A DNA stretch of 64,000 nt, taken from contig NC_133896.1 in NCBI RefSeq assembly GCF_964199755.1, positions 84,676,215 to 84,740,214 of the forward strand, given 5' to 3'. Below, piece by piece: positions 49,598 through 62,800 of this stretch. Origin of the DNA: Larus michahellis (lineage: Eukaryota; Chordata; Aves; Charadriiformes; Laridae). Every line of letters starts with the position of its first letter. The stretch's first letter is position 1. The position numbers were made by a program, and so were the translations under genes. A model generated the notes under the pieces. That model did not search any database. It was not told the origin of the DNA and saw nothing but the letters and a program-made list of their open reading frames with translations.

Positions 49598-51190
49598 CTA
49601 TTGAATGTAACAATGAATACATGAAAGAGCACTTACACGTACACTGCTGCTGTAAGGGCACACTGCTGGCTCCAAAAGGCTACTTTTTAAGATGTGAAAC
49701 CTACCATAGAGAGGGTAGATTCAGATTAGATATTAGGAAGAAATTCTTTACTGTGAGGGTGGTGAGGCACTGGAACAGGTTGCCTAGAGAAGCTGTGGAT
49801 GCCCCATCCCTGGAGGTGTTCAAGGCCAGGCTGGATGGGGCTTTGAGCAGCCTGGTCTAGTGGGAGGTGTCCCTGCCCATGGCAGGGAGGTTGGAACTAG
49901 ATGATCTTTAAGGTCCCTTCCAACTTTAACCAGTCAATGATTCTATGATTCTATAGATTTTATGGAATATTTTGAACCCAGTAGAAATGCTACAGGTCTT
50001 AAAATTGTGGCCACGCTGATGAGGAAAAGCAAACAAGTGCAACCAAAGCTAGTGTTTTATAAAAAATAAATTGGAGAATTTTATCTGCAGTCGGTGGAAT
50101 TGTCCAGGGTCTGACTCAGTTTCCCTGGAAGTATAATTTGACCCAATATTTAGAGATAATAAACAGTGAGTCCTGTAGAAGGAGCTGTGCATGCAAAACT
50201 TCTCCCAGTAAATCAGCTGATCCAAAAAGATCCTACTTTGAGCTACAAGCATTCATTGTCTTGTATCCTTAGGCTATCAAAGCTACTACAAAAATAGTGA
50301 CATCTCTTGTATTGCACTTTCTATTAGTAAATTTTACAGTATGTTATTGAAGAGATGAACATCATTTATTTTTATAGATATAGCAAGAAAGTCATGAAGA
50401 CATAAAATGACTTATGCAAGGTCATGAACTACTTAGCAACAGAAAAGAAAGGATAGCTCTCCTAAGCTGCAAGACAGTGTAACCCTATGTTATGCTCTTA
50501 GGTAAGGTTGCTTCAATGAAAAGGTTACATTGTCCTTCAACCTCTCCTCTAAGTAACCTTATCTTAGGGGTTAACATAATATAACAACTTAATAAAAGGT
50601 TGGCAAAATAAGAAAAAAAAATATCCTGGTGAAGCTTTAATAGAATCAGGTATTAATTCAACAAAAATTTAAAAGTGGCAATATAGTTCATATAAGATGC
50701 AATGCCTCCTCAGGCAGAGGCAAAGGTAATCAATGGGCACAAGGAGTTTAGGTGTCCCAAACATTTCAATAAAGTTAGTATAGGATTGAAAGAATATATA
50801 GTATCTATACTGATCCAAAAGCATGTACATCTGTTATCCAGAAGCAAATTAGAAATTTAAAAGTTACCTATGAAAATCCTAATGCTTGAATGACCTTGAA
50901 GTTTCACGTGGTTTTGGTTTCTATACATATATACATGTAAAATCTGATTATGTCAAAGTCACAAAAAATGGACTGGTTATGTCAGAATAAATGACCGTAA
51001 TAAAACAAGCAACAGTGTGAGGCAACAGTGTATTTCTCTCAGACACATGTAAATTAAAAATGCCCTGGCATCATTATCCGGTAGTCTTGTTGGGGGTCTG
51101 TTAATACCTAGCTGGCCGCTTGCTTTGGTGCTGTCACTCCATGTATAAAAGATAACCTCGTCTGTGGAGGTGACACTTCATTCCCCTTAC
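49598..51190 (-). other. VWF: VWF intron with CR1
   Basis: 1593 bases with a 250-base CR1 tail close to the 3' splice site and AT-rich sequence for the rest. Confidence 0.8.
49707..49956 (+). mobile_element. CR1 LINE 3' end
   Basis: A 5'-truncated CR1 tail: 'gattagatattaggaag', 'gtgagggtggtgaggcactgg', 'gccaggctggatggggct', 'gatctttaaggtcccttcc', ending in repeated ATTCTATG. It is antisense to VWF. It differs little from the copy at 61030-61558, so the two belong to closely related subfamilies. Confidence 0.93.
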
Positions 51191-51396
51191 CCTGCCTGGA
51201 GCACAGGTGGTAGATACGCAGCCGCAGTCATTGGTGAGAGATCTGGATAGATATCCCAGAGGGCAGCTCACTGTCGAGTTTGTACAGCTGCAGGTACACT
51301 CGTATTCATCACAGCACTCGGTCTTCTTAACAGTCAGCTCTCGATGCGGTGGGCAGGAAGGTCTTTGAACTAAGCTGCATGCTTCTCTGTTACACG
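51191..51396 (-). CDS. VWF: VWF exon: C2 domain, cysteine-rich
   Basis: 206 bases: two bases complete an Ala codon, then 68 residues including [47 protein letters not shown] and [11 protein letters not shown]. Human has [20 protein letters not shown] and [14 protein letters not shown] keeps the N-glycan site at human 2400. Acceptor CTGCTAG, donor AGG|GTAAGG. Confidence 0.97.
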
Positions 51397-51886
51397 CTAG
51401 CAGAAAAAGGCAGGTCCCATGTCAAGCACACAGCATTTCAGAGTGCTGCTGCAAGTGAACAAGACAGTTCTCTGGCAGCAAGGCACTAATCGCTACTGAA
51501 AACAGTTATAAATCTACTTAAAGACTAACAAGTAATGCAGATATAAAAGGCCCGGGTCAAAGATTGTGCTGCAGGTTCAGGAAAAGCTCCTACCCTGCCA
51601 AAATATTCTTGTCTCATACACAATCAAAAAGATTCATAAAATAAGCATAAAGGTCAGAGCACACACGTCCAAGAGTCAAGTATTTCTCTTTTCCTTAATT
51701 CAAAAGTGTGCTTAGAAAGGGCCAACAATACCCTTCTTCCAAGTCTGTGAAATCATTACATGTCCGTTGGCTCCAAAATTAAACCTTTCAGAGGGAAAAA
51801 ATAATGTCTAAAGGAAGTTGTCAGTGTTGCTCAAATGCAGTGTTCCAGTGTCACTCCCTGCTAAAAAAAAAAAAAAAATATCTTAC
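51397..51886 (-). other. VWF: VWF intron
   Basis: 490 bases of ordinary intron, with an A15 run at about 51863-51878 just inside the donor-side end (a T run on the sense strand). Confidence 0.85.
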
Positions 51887-51991
51887 CACATGTGTAATTG
51901 GGTCGGCATTCTCCAGGGTTGGTCAGAGCAAGCTGCAGGCCAAACTCACAGACAGGGGCAGGAGGCAAATCACAGGAAACCAGATCACAGA
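51887..51991 (-). CDS. VWF: VWF exon: C1-C2 junction
   Basis: 105 bases code [19 protein letters not shown], then [14 protein letters not shown] with split codons at both ends (G|TC before, G|CG after). Human has CDPVSCDLPPVPHCERGLQ and [15 protein letters not shown] keeps the sequon at human 2357. Acceptor TTCTTCTTAG, donor G|GTAAGA. Confidence 0.97.
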
Positions 51992-52528
51992 CTAAGAAGA
52001 AAAATTGAGAGAGTGTGTAAGACCACACCTGACTAGTTAGTCCTCAAGAAAAGACACACACACACACATGCATGTCCCCATTAAAATTTTTTCCCCTACA
52101 TTCAATTGCTATCCTAAAACATGAAGTAAGTAAGAGTTCAGCAAGTCAGAGTTTGTTTTCAAAATAGCTTAGGGAACAGTTCAAGCTTGGGTTATGAGGA
52201 TTAAGGTTCTAATGTTATATTTAATTTGCAAATATAGACCATGCAAAAACAGATATTTGAAAAGAGACCATTCTAATGTCATGTAGACAAAAACAAATTG
52301 GTCCATTCCCTTCCTCACCTCTTACAGAAAGAGGGAGAAAGTCAAGTCAGAACTGAATAGACACTCACATCCTCAGGAGCTGTTTATTTTTCCTAACGGA
52401 TGATCGTACAGTCATTCAGTGGTTTCAAAAATGGAGCATTGCATTAAATAAAAGAAGGGATTGTATACTTTTGAAGCATCTGATAAAAATATGGACCAAG
52501 AAGATTTCAACAGTTTATGAGAACCTAC
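51992..52528 (-). other. VWF: VWF intron
   Basis: 537 bases; contains a short (AC)n at about 52053-52068. Nothing else. Confidence 0.85.
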
Positions 52529-52603
52529 CACACTCGTACTCGGGGCAGCACTGGCCAGCGTCCCTGCGCAGACGAGGGACTTCACAGGGACCACACTGAA
52601 CAG
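52529..52603 (-). CDS. VWF: VWF exon: C1 domain, C-terminal part
   Basis: 75 bases code [18 protein letters not shown] and CPEYEC with split codons at both ends. The human match is [22 protein letters not shown]. Acceptor TACTACAG, donor G|GTAGGT. It is separated from the next exon by a 109-base intron, the shortest in this part of the gene. Confidence 0.96.
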
Positions 52604-52712
52604 CTGTAGTAAGAAGAAAACATCCATAAAACAAGTTTGGATATGACCTAGAAAACTAGGTAACAAAAATATCAACTGAAGTCCAATCATACGTGGAGTT
52701 AAAGCAATTTAC
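52604..52712 (-). other. VWF: VWF short intron (109 bases)
   Basis: A GT-AG intron with a pyrimidine-rich 3' end (gttttcttcttactacag on the sense strand). Confidence 0.9.
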
Positions 52713-52815
52713 GTTTGGCAGTAGGGCAAGGTCGGACCGTGCAGTTCACTTTCTTGTTATCAAGGCACGTGCACATCTTGCAAGGCTCACTGTCAGGAAT
52801 CCACGTTTCCATGTG
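52713..52815 (-). CDS. VWF: VWF exon: C1 domain, N-terminal part
   Basis: 103 bases code [17 protein letters not shown], then [17 protein letters not shown] and one base (C|CT = Pro). Human has [21 protein letters not shown] and PCPTAK. NCT keeps the sequon at human 2290. Acceptor TCTCATGCAG, donor C|GTAAAT. Confidence 0.96.
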
Positions 52816-55800
52816 CTGCATGAGAAAAAAAAAACAAAAAAAAACAAACACAACAAAAAAACCCAACTGATTGTTAGAAAGAAATCAAATATTCTGGTCA
52901 CTGGTATGTTAGTGATGGGAAAACCAGAAGATTCTATGCAGGATTGGTTGTTTGCTCTGTTAACTGTAAGAGCCTAAGGAGACACATAATTCTGAAATGA
53001 CTGTCGTGTACCAATTTAGCAAAAGATGTAAAGAATGCATGAATGGGGTGAGGAATTACTATTGTTTTAAGCATGAAAAATGCTCCGACGTTATAAATGC
53101 AATCTCAGGCTATTGTGAGTAACAGTGGACTTGTGCAACTACATACCATGATTGGCTGTTCAGTGGTAATAAGGGAAACAACAATATTTTGGGAAATACA
53201 TGGAAGTGGCTGCTTTCCCAAATTAGTAGTACTTAAACAGAGAGACATAAACGGTGCATATTTTTTATTAAGAATATGGGGGGTGTCATCACTTGATTTC
53301 CCATTGGATTGAAGACTGGAAAAGCACTATTAGTAACCCCAAATCTGAAACAATCACTATGGCGACATTACTGGAGGTAACAAGCACATTCAGATACTGC
53401 CAGTAAAATGTATCATTATTCAGCCACTGCTCCTTCTGGTGAAAGTGGGGGAAATCATTGAGGTTAAAGATGAAATTACCTGTAAAGAACTATCCGCATT
53501 TAACACACATGTGAATAGGGAGGTAAGAATGAAAAGATGCACTATGGGACAATAACGTTACTTTGCTCAATTGATCCAGGTTCTGGGTGAGAAAATGTAG
53601 AGTAGGCTAGGGTGCCACAAAGGGAAAAGGTGTCATCCAGAAAACCCTGGAGTGCAGTTTAAAAATAACCGTCTGCCGAGACCTTCAGTAAAAAGAAAGA
53701 AGGAAATATCTAAGCATACTGCAACCTGTGCCCAGAGATATCTATGTATTTTAAGCCATCACAGGAGTCTTGAAAGGACAGTTTAACCTTTCAAAGGTTA
53801 ACGGCATGGCAAGGATAAAGACGCCAGGCGTGCTAGAACAAGCCAACCAGAGGTTTAACAAAGCTTAGGAAATGAATCACATAGGATTGGTTAATCCATA
53901 GGAAATCTATTTTAGTCAAAGAAAGCTTGCATTGATGCTAGTAAAGAACATTATCTCAGAGCTTGGAAAAATAACTCAGAACCCTCTGCCAGAGCATTCA
54001 ATGGCCTCAGGGTTAAAAAGTCCTGAGAATACAGCTGATAGAGAATGCCTACACTTGCAGGTGGTGATGTGAAAAGCATGCAGACATTTCAAGACACAGA
54101 GAAAGAGAAACACAATATTTGCTGCTCTAACATTTTCAGCAGCCTTGATTTTTGCACAGGTTTTCTTCAGCATAAGTAGGACTTTCTAATACCAGAAGAC
54201 ACAGCAAGAGAGAGCATGGTGTTAGCAGAGCCCTATATGGGTTTTGGTACTGAGAATTCTGTAAGCCCAAGCACAATCTGAGGTAGAAAGGAAGAGAGGA
54301 ACGAACATCAGAGGGAAAGAAGGGGGTTAAGGAAATCATAACCCACCACCAGTTGCACTGCCTGTTGTATTGCTCACACAGCTAATCCTGCAATGGTGGA
54401 GACGCAAATCAGCTGTGTGAGCTGATCCTCCCCTGCCCTCCACCTCCCCATCCACACAGCAGCTGCATCTAAGCCTTGCCATCGGGGTACAGACGAGAGG
54501 TTGTCAGAGTTAAAACCCCATTAAGGGGCATGCAACAACTCATGAATTTCAGAACTTCTGCAGAAACAAGTAGATATCGCTGCAGACATTATTCCCAAGA
54601 TGTGCGCTGAGCTTTTCTCCATGAGGGCTTGAAACAATTATTTAAATGGGAAGTGCACTGCATTGCCTGAGGATTCAGGGATTTAAGACACACAGATCCT
54701 GGACTTTAATCTGCATTTGCAATAGCCATTTCATATAGAATCACGATACAATAACCAGAGTTGTCAGGGTCACCAAGAATTGCGCACAACTGATCTGTAT
54801 TTAGGGCAGTGATTGTATACATTGCAAGCTATTTTTTTTTCCTTCAAGAGAAATAAAAAGATCTTTTTTCTATTCCTTTTATTACACTATGACATACCAA
54901 TGATACTGTATTTAAAACAAAGACCCGAAAGAGAACACAAAGAAGTAATCGTGGCCACATGTGTGGAGATGCTGTAACCTTAAAATAAAAGCTAAGACAA
55001 GCTACGTGTGCTCAATCCTTCCGAAAACTCTAACCTTTTGATTTGAAAAACTTGATTCGGATGATGCAGTTGTGTAACAGAACACCTTTCCCCTGGGTCT
55101 GCCCTCTCGCTGCCCACATCCATGGGGTACGTATGCCGGAGGAGGGCAGTTAGCGCTGTGAGGCTCCTGTACCAGCCCCTTGCCCAGCAGCAGGAAACCC
55201 TCAGGATCGTGTTTAGTGAACTCTTTTCCATGGCGCTGGGCTGTGACAGTGCCAGCAGGCAGCACTGAGGCACAAGCCGTGGCAAGGCGGGACCCTCGGG
55301 CAGGAGTGGACCTTTCCTGGGTGGGGGTGGGATGCACGGACATGCGGGCCAGACCTGCCCTATGTGCGACTCTCGCATTGGCAAAGCAGTGCCTGGAACA
55401 CTTCCCTCCCTGAGTCAAGTGCGTTGCTCGCTGGTGCTCTGCCGCCTAAAGAAAGGTGTTCTCTCTGCTGTGCTTGATGCTTTTGTCACCGTGTTAATCA
55501 ACGCAAACATTATTTTAAAGAGACGTTCCAGCTGCAAATAGTATATGCTCCCTTTCAGTTTAACTGCAAACATTTATAACGCATTTCTTGCTGAACTAAA
55601 TGCAAGTATAAATTTGTGTGCGTGAAACGAAGTTATTCAGAGTACATACATTCGTTTACTTTTTTAAATCTACCTTTTTACATAAAGAATAGACTATCCA
55701 CACACACACACACACACATAGACTTCTGTTATTTACAGAAGATCGATGTTACAGAAACAATTATGTCTTTGACAGCAGGTTTGCTGAGTATAAGACCATT

Positions 55801-56643
55801 GAAAAATCTTGCTAAGAATCTAAAGCCCATAAAGTATTGAAATTAAAGCCCCTTCTTCTTAAAGTCCCGTAACAAAATTGCAGATTTAAGAGGACTGTCT
55901 GATTTAGGTGAAAACTCCAAAGGTTGAGTATCTGGGGGCGAAGAGGAACAGCCGCTGCTACTTGGAACAGGGGACACAGGGAGGAGCTTGCGCAGCCGCT
56001 GTGTGATGCTGAAAGGGAAATCAGCAATCTCTTTCACCGCAGCCTGGCACCCACAGCTCTTCCCAATCCCGTTCCGCCACAGAGAGGTCTGACTCAGCTG
56101 AGGAAAGTGGATTTTCAGTAAAACTAAAATGACGAATTTTATCTAATGAATGATTCTCATTTAAAAAAAAAAAAAAAGCAGGGAGGCTAATATGACTTCA
56201 CTTAAGGTCCTCTTGGTCCCACTGCTGCACACCAATCACTGAAAAGATTACAGCAAGCTTTGCAAAGACAATACGATACATTTTAAGCAAGGGTTCCAGA
56301 TTTATGATTAAATTGTCATTACTGGTAAAAGTCTGCTGAATGAGGGTGTTTATCTTGGTAAATGTTGACTTATGCCATCCCTCCTCTCTTCCTTCTAGAC
56401 CTCCCCTCCACACAGATTTGTCATGCATTTCCGGGTCTGGACAGTCCCAGCTGTGAATTTTATATCCATCCCAGCCAATTTCACACTAGGGGAGCTACAT
56501 GGGGCTGACAGCCGGCCGGTTATGAGGAACTGAGCTAGAAAATAAACTGTTTTCCAAAGGGGAAAACAGACTTATGACAGATTTACTTGCAAAAGTACGA
56601 ACCCCAACCACTTACAAAGGTAAGCTGCTAAGTACATGGTTAC
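52816..56643 (-). other. VWF: VWF intron with GC-rich block
   Basis: 3828 bases. Contains A-rich simple sequence at 52828-52862, a GC-rich CpG-containing block at about 55070-55450, and a (CA)n microsatellite at 55699-55718. No transposon or exon recognised. Confidence 0.7.
55699..55718 (+). repeat. (CA)10 microsatellite
   Basis: Ten uninterrupted CA dinucleotides in a VWF intron, followed by TAGACTTC. Confidence 0.92.
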
Positions 56644-56849
56644 CTGATGGTGCGTGCCATCTTCACTGACACATTGTGTGCAGACTTCTTCATCAACGCA
56701 GCTGTCATTAAAAATCGCCTGTCTGTCTGCACAGAAGCAGCCTTCTGTGGGATAATCCTTGCAGACACTGAGTTTGGTACTATTATCACAGTGCTTTATG
56801 CAGGCTTTGTGGCAGTGATCATATGTCAAATATGGGGGACATTTCATTG
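56644..56849 (-). CDS. VWF: VWF exon: TIL-4 module of D4
   Basis: 206 bases: two bases complete a Pro codon (C|CA), then 68 residues. Seen are MKCPPYLTYDHCHKACIKHC, KDYPTEGCFCADRQ, NDSCVDEEVCTQC and SEDGTHHQ. Human has SCPPSLVYNHCEHGCPRHC, SEGCFCPPDKV, GSCVPEEACTQC and EDGVQHQ. The trypsin-inhibitor-like cysteine pattern is intact. Acceptor TCTTCCTCAG, donor CAG|GTAACC. Confidence 0.97.
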
Positions 56850-59800
56850 CTGAGGAAGACAGAAAAAAAACCTATTTAGATAAAGAGACCTGAAAGGCAG
56901 ATAAATGTTTCCACTCACACGTCCTTTAGAATTCTGTTCAGGTTTTTGAAAGCCATCATCTGATGGACATAGTTTGCCTTCTGCAGCCACTAACAGCTTT
57001 GAAAATACATTTTAAAACTAAGGAAATCCACAGTGGAAAACGATTGAAGGCTTTTGCTTAAATTATAGTCCATGCAGAAATCATCAAGCCGCATTTTCAG
57101 ACCACAAGCACCAACAAAGTATGACTTACCCTTATAATGATACAATGGCTTACATGAGCTTTACATCTTGCCTAACTTTGTTTTCAACGCTGGGCAAGAG
57201 ACATAAGAGATTAGAACCACCTTAGCGTGTATTAGCAAAGCACTGGTAACGGCGCATGGTTAGGAGAGATCCAGGACAGACTAAAGTGTTGAACAAAGAT
57301 ATTTTTTTTGACAACTTGATAGGCGTCAGTGTTCACAATCAACTAAAGGAAGCTAACAAACAGAACATTTTGATACTTCAAAACCGAACCTGCTGGATTT
57401 CTGCTCCTTATTATCTGAGTTGCCTTATTAACGGAATTAACTGCATCAATGAAGGTTGCATTCCTCCCCCTAAGCCAACACATAACATTTTTACTGATGA
57501 GCTCACAACACTGAGGGCATTGTCTCTAAAAGCAAACACAAAATTAAGGCTACAGCTATTCAAGAAACCTATGGACACAGCTTCCATACTGTGTAGTCCC
57601 TTAAGTCGACTTATTTTTCACTACAGCTTCAACTTGGAAAAGTCTTTCTTATTTCCCATTTTGTGACTGCTGTGAGGTTTATAAAACTTTTTTTTCAGTC
57701 CCCTGACAAAAAACACTGAAAGAAAATTACTGAATGAAGACCCAAGCTCCCAACCAAACAAGCATTCATCAGCTGAACTGTCTACACGCACCCTTCTTAG
57801 CAGCCAAAGGAAACAGAAATGTCTTTAGCATTAACCCTTTACTGTTTCAAGCCATGCTAAATCCAATTAATTCTGGTGTGTTGGAGTCCATGGTTGTATG
57901 TGGGGATAAGCATCATAGTTCAGTAGATGCAGAGGAACTTGAAAAGCCACAGGAACTTGATGGGGACTCCAATCCCACTGTGAAATGCTTTGGCTGGATT
58001 CTGAAAACACAAAAACGTCTATCCAAGTAAAACAGGATAAATCACCTGCTTATAACCCTGTACTGGTAGCCACCTAGACTATACTACGTTTTCCAGTAAA
58101 AACTCATTTCCAGAAGCAGTTCTGTAAACATGGTGCCTAGAGTAAGCACCAGCGCTAATTGCCTGTCATGGACTCACGTCAGCTATAATGAACGTGTGAA
58201 AATACATCCAACAGCACATAGTAAGGTAGTGTGTCATTTGCTTTTTTATTCCAGTGTTGGCAAGCACAGTGGCACACTGGCTTTCATCCTGCTTACCTAC
58301 CACTAGCCCCACAGCAAATCTAGTAAACCTGCTCTGCACAAAATTAGATTAATTTATTTTAGAGTTTAATGCAGCGTTTTATGCCCATCAGCATAGAACA
58401 CGGACAGCTCTCAAGCAGAGGAGGTACCGATGCTAATGCCTCTAAAGTACTTCATGTAACACAGCCCCTTCTCCTTCCTCCTCTTTGGCTAGCATTAAGG
58501 AGCCAGGTGTGTGAAAAATGGAATGAAGAACCATGCCCTGGCCTCCAGAGAGGCTATCAAATAGCCTGTGTGCCTGTGTTAAACGGCAATGTTTTTTCAA
58601 GGAAGAAATTAGGTAGTTATGTTTTGCAAAAGAAATATAAACGAGCTCACATGAATGGCCTTGTTTTGAAGTCACCTCTGTCCTTGGGGCATGGGAATGA
58701 GATGTGCATAAGCAGCATCAAGAGATGGGGTAAGCTCCGGCAACGCCTGGAAAATCATCCTAACCATCCTTTCATCCCATTGACACAATGACAGCCAGGC
58801 GATCGTAGAAAGCCACCTCAGACATGTCACTGCCCTCATGCTCCAGAGATTTGGATATCTCCTACATGACTTTCAGGTAACTCTGTTTTTTGTATAGAAA
58901 CTTCTGCCAGAGGTATGGAATGCGAGAAGGCACGAAGGACTCCCCACAGTCAGCCTCAGAAACAAGTATTTCAACAAGGCACACTCCCAGATGGCTATTT
59001 CAGTGCTCACCTCAAATGCTTGTTGTTTCTGAATGAAAAGGAAAAGACTGCAGGTACTAGCAAAAGGGAAAATAAGGCCAAAAGCCAACTAATAGAAGAA
59101 TAATTCTTCTGCCAAATTAGTTTCAAAAGAAATACACCTCAAGTACTAGCCTGTATGATGCTACTATGATAACGTATTGATATTATATTCTGTTTGTTGG
59201 CTCCGTTAAAACATGACCTTTTCTTTCAAACAAGGAAGAGAATAATAAAAGAAAAGTGGGGGGCGGAGGGGTGGTGGTGGGGGGGAACAGTTTCCTGTAA
59301 ACCTATGATTATTTCAAAGGGTCATCTCGCACATTTAAGTATTGACATTTCTTCGGCTGCTTATTTTTCGTTTAAATTACAGTAGCTATTCCTAGTAGAT
59401 ACTGGTTGGGAGAAAATAACCTCTATGAGGATCTACAGAAGGTAGAGTGAAGATTCAGAGTGAAAGATCTAGTGACAGTTTGCACAGAGATTCACTCTGA
59501 CTTTGTGGCTCTAATGGATAAGACAAGACCGAGCATCCTTGGTTAAAGTACTAAATGGATATTTAGGCAAGGGGTGCTTTTCAAGCCTGTGACACACAGA
59601 GAAAGGCCCACGTCCTTTCAGGTGACAATGCCACTCCTTTCTTATCAGTAGTATAATATAGCAGCTAGCTAGCTATCTCCAGAGGTCACATACTGCTGGC
59701 TTGCCTTTTGCCTCACCGTACTGTCATGTGCAGCCAAAAGGACAGCTAAAACACCAGTGACAATGAAGCTGGAGTGAATAACGCACCAGGGCCAACACCT

Positions 59801-62800
59801 CATCAGCTGCCAGTCAACCTCCCTGCACTGCTCAGGCACAGTTTTCTGAAACCTCCCTTAACAGGTCTTCTTTATCCAAAGGAATATGTTTAGAAGGGTT
59901 TTTCCAGTGTTCCTGGGAGTGGTTTCAAGGCCGTGTTAAACCAACATAGATCAGTGCTGCCATCAAAAAGGGTAGTCCCCCCTTAATCTCCTCACCTCAG
60001 CTGCTGTTTCCTGCTGGCACCTTTTTCCCTTTTACAGCATGTGAGGACTACTGCCAGCATAGCACAAGGAGTGGGAATGCACGGCTGGAGATGGAAGAAG
60101 AAGAGAAAACTGTCCCACATCAGCTGAAGGCAGTTGTAAAGCCACCCCCGTACTACTGAGGTTTTTTTCATGATTTAAATCCTTCAGCTGTTATGGTCCT
60201 CACCGGCATGCCTTGCTTACACAGCAAACGAAGAGCAGCAGATAATCTCAGTGTAGCTCCACTACCCAAATCCTTCATTAGCAGAGATGGTTTAAAGGTT
60301 TCTTGTATCCTATTGCTTCTCTCTCCTCCTCCTGACCCTCGTTCTTGCTTCTTTGCCAGATATCACTGCCCCTCAGTTGAGCAGCCACAGCCTGTTATGC
60401 ATTTGCTTTCTAACCTGTGCAACCCAGTTAAACAACCCAGTGAAAGACAAAACACAAAACCCTCCAACAACCAGAATGGCTCATGAAAAACGGTGTTTCA
60501 AAGCAAAATATTTTTCCAGGAATCCCTGCAGCTGCTGAGTGCCACCAGCATCCTCCTCAAAGAACCACAGCTTTACTGAGCAGTACCAACTAGCAGTTTG
60601 CTTCATACACCATGCAAGCATCAACTACCTATCTAAATTTAATTTATCTGCAAGCTAGTATTGGCAAGTACCTAGAGGGTATGTCCATATTGCACATAAA
60701 TGAGCGTAAAGAGCTGCTGAGAAGCACTCATGGAAACATTAGTACACGAAGATTAACAACTGCTGCTGCTGCCGCTGTCATTTATCTTCTGAGTATTTCT
60801 GCTTTCTGAGCAAAATTTGCTAACTGGTACTGTTACTTGAGCTACACAGTTCAAAGCTGACTTGGTCACCTTCACATGACCTACCATTTCTTTGGTAACT
60901 GCAGAATGAATATATCTCCGTCCATTCATTAATCACTATATAAACAAGCTTATATCCAGGTGAATAAAGCTTCCTCTCCACACAAATCTGAATCCCAACA
61001 CATGTCAATATTAGCAATGCAGTGGTCTGCTCTCATAAGACCCCACCTGGAGTACTGTGTCCAGCTCTGGAGTCCTCAGCACAAGAAAGACATGGACCTG
61101 TTGGAATGGGTCCAGCGGAGGGCCACGAGGATGATCAGAGGGCTGGAGCAACTCTCCTGTGAAGACAGGCTGAGGGAGCTGGGTCTGTTCAGCCTGGAGA
61201 AAAGAAGGCTCCGAGGAGACCTTATAGCAGCCTTCCAGTGCCTAAAGGGGGCCTACAGGAAGGATGGGGAGGGGCTCTTTATCAGGGAGTGTAGTGATAG
61301 GATGAGGGGTAAGGTTTTAAGCTGAAAGAGGGTAGATTTAGATTAGATATTAGGAAGAAATTCTTTACTGTGAGGGTGGTGAGGCACTGGAACAGGTTGC
61401 CCAGGGAAGCTGTGGATGCCCCATCCCTGGAAGTGTTCAAGGCCAGGCTGGATGGGACTTTGAGCAGCCTGGTCTAGTGGGAGGTGTCCCTGCCCATGGC
61501 AGGGGGGTTGGACCTAGATGATCTTTAAGTCTCCTTCCAAACCAAACCATTCTATCATTTGTTAGAAATCTCTATGATCTTTACATTAAGATAGAGCCCA
61601 TACTGGCAGTGAAGTAGAAACCCTATTCAGCAGGCATTCACTTGTAAGGGTGAGCTTGCTCAAGGGGTGCATGTTCTATGCCTCAGGGTTACGTGGCTAT
61701 CAATGGAAGCTACAGGCTGCTGCAGCACACGTCTACTAAGCAAGGGTCTAGGAAAAAAATTTAAAAAAAATCAAAAAATCTCCCTCACTGCATATTGCCA
61801 CCTTGGAGTAAATTTTCCTTCCATCCACTGACACAAAGCTGGAAGTCTACCAGATAGCACTTGACACATGCACCCTCCCAAAAAGGAGCAAGGAAAGCTC
61901 AGGCAGTGGAACTGAATGAGAACAGGATGGAGAACAAGCTCCGTCTTGATCGTATATTCCATCAAGTACATATACCCACCCAGGCAGACCAGTCAGGAAG
62001 GACTTGTACTGCTTGAAATGTCCCAATATGGCATGACAAAAACCTAAAAAAATGACAAGAATTCACTGGCACAGGGGTAGGGAAGCAAGGTACTCCAGAA
62101 CTGTGCCATTGTTATTAAACACGTAGTGGTAGAGTGATTAAGCCACAGTGTCTATTTAGTCATTAATGTAACTCACATAATGTTCCTCTAATTGAAGCAC
62201 CTTTTTGAAGGAAGAAGATGATGCTATTGTTAGGACGCAAATGATTGTTTTATGCAACTAGTGTTAAAATGGGCAACTTCGGCTATCCTTGTACATGCTG
62301 AGTAACAAGATGGGAATTTGAAAACCGCGCAGAGTTATTACGGTTCTCCACTGACATTCAGGCTCGGACATTTCAATTTGCAAAGCCTGACTGAAGCACT
62401 AAATTTAGAAAATGGTTGGCAGTATTCTCCCTCTGTTTTCTAGGACTATATTCCAAACAGACTAAGTTGTTTCTTAAAAGATTCAGTCCGCAACAGCAAT
62501 GTGTTCTTCAATAGCTTATCCTGGAAAGATATTTAAGACACTAACTGGAGGCTCAGGACAAATTCAAATTCACATTCTTGACTTCCTATCCCATCATTCC
62601 CTCAGTCTGAGCTTAAAACATGAACAAACCAAAATATGTAGTGAGTTCTTGCTGTATCATGCCTTTAGGATGCTGGTTCTCCAATTCTGAAATGAAAAGT
62701 ATCTGGGCGGCAAGAGGAAAAGAAAGCAAGGCAACAAGAACTGACTAAACTGGAGAGGCAGGAGATGTGAAAAACGACTGCGATACAATACACTACATGA

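Noticed and set aside
55002..55418. Overlapping 130- and 138-codon minus-strand frames, a possible intronic gene
   Set aside because: Two frames open at once over a GC-rich block points to composition and not coding. The cysteines do not follow a VWF module, and VWF exons on both sides join perfectly without it.
57256..57666. 136-codon plus-strand open frame in a VWF intron
   Set aside because: No recognisable domain; composition matches the surrounding intron; no conserved neighbours or repeat signature.
58369..58791. 140-codon plus-strand open frame in a VWF intron
   Set aside because: No similarity recognised and no signs of a retrocopy (no poly-A tail or target duplication seen).
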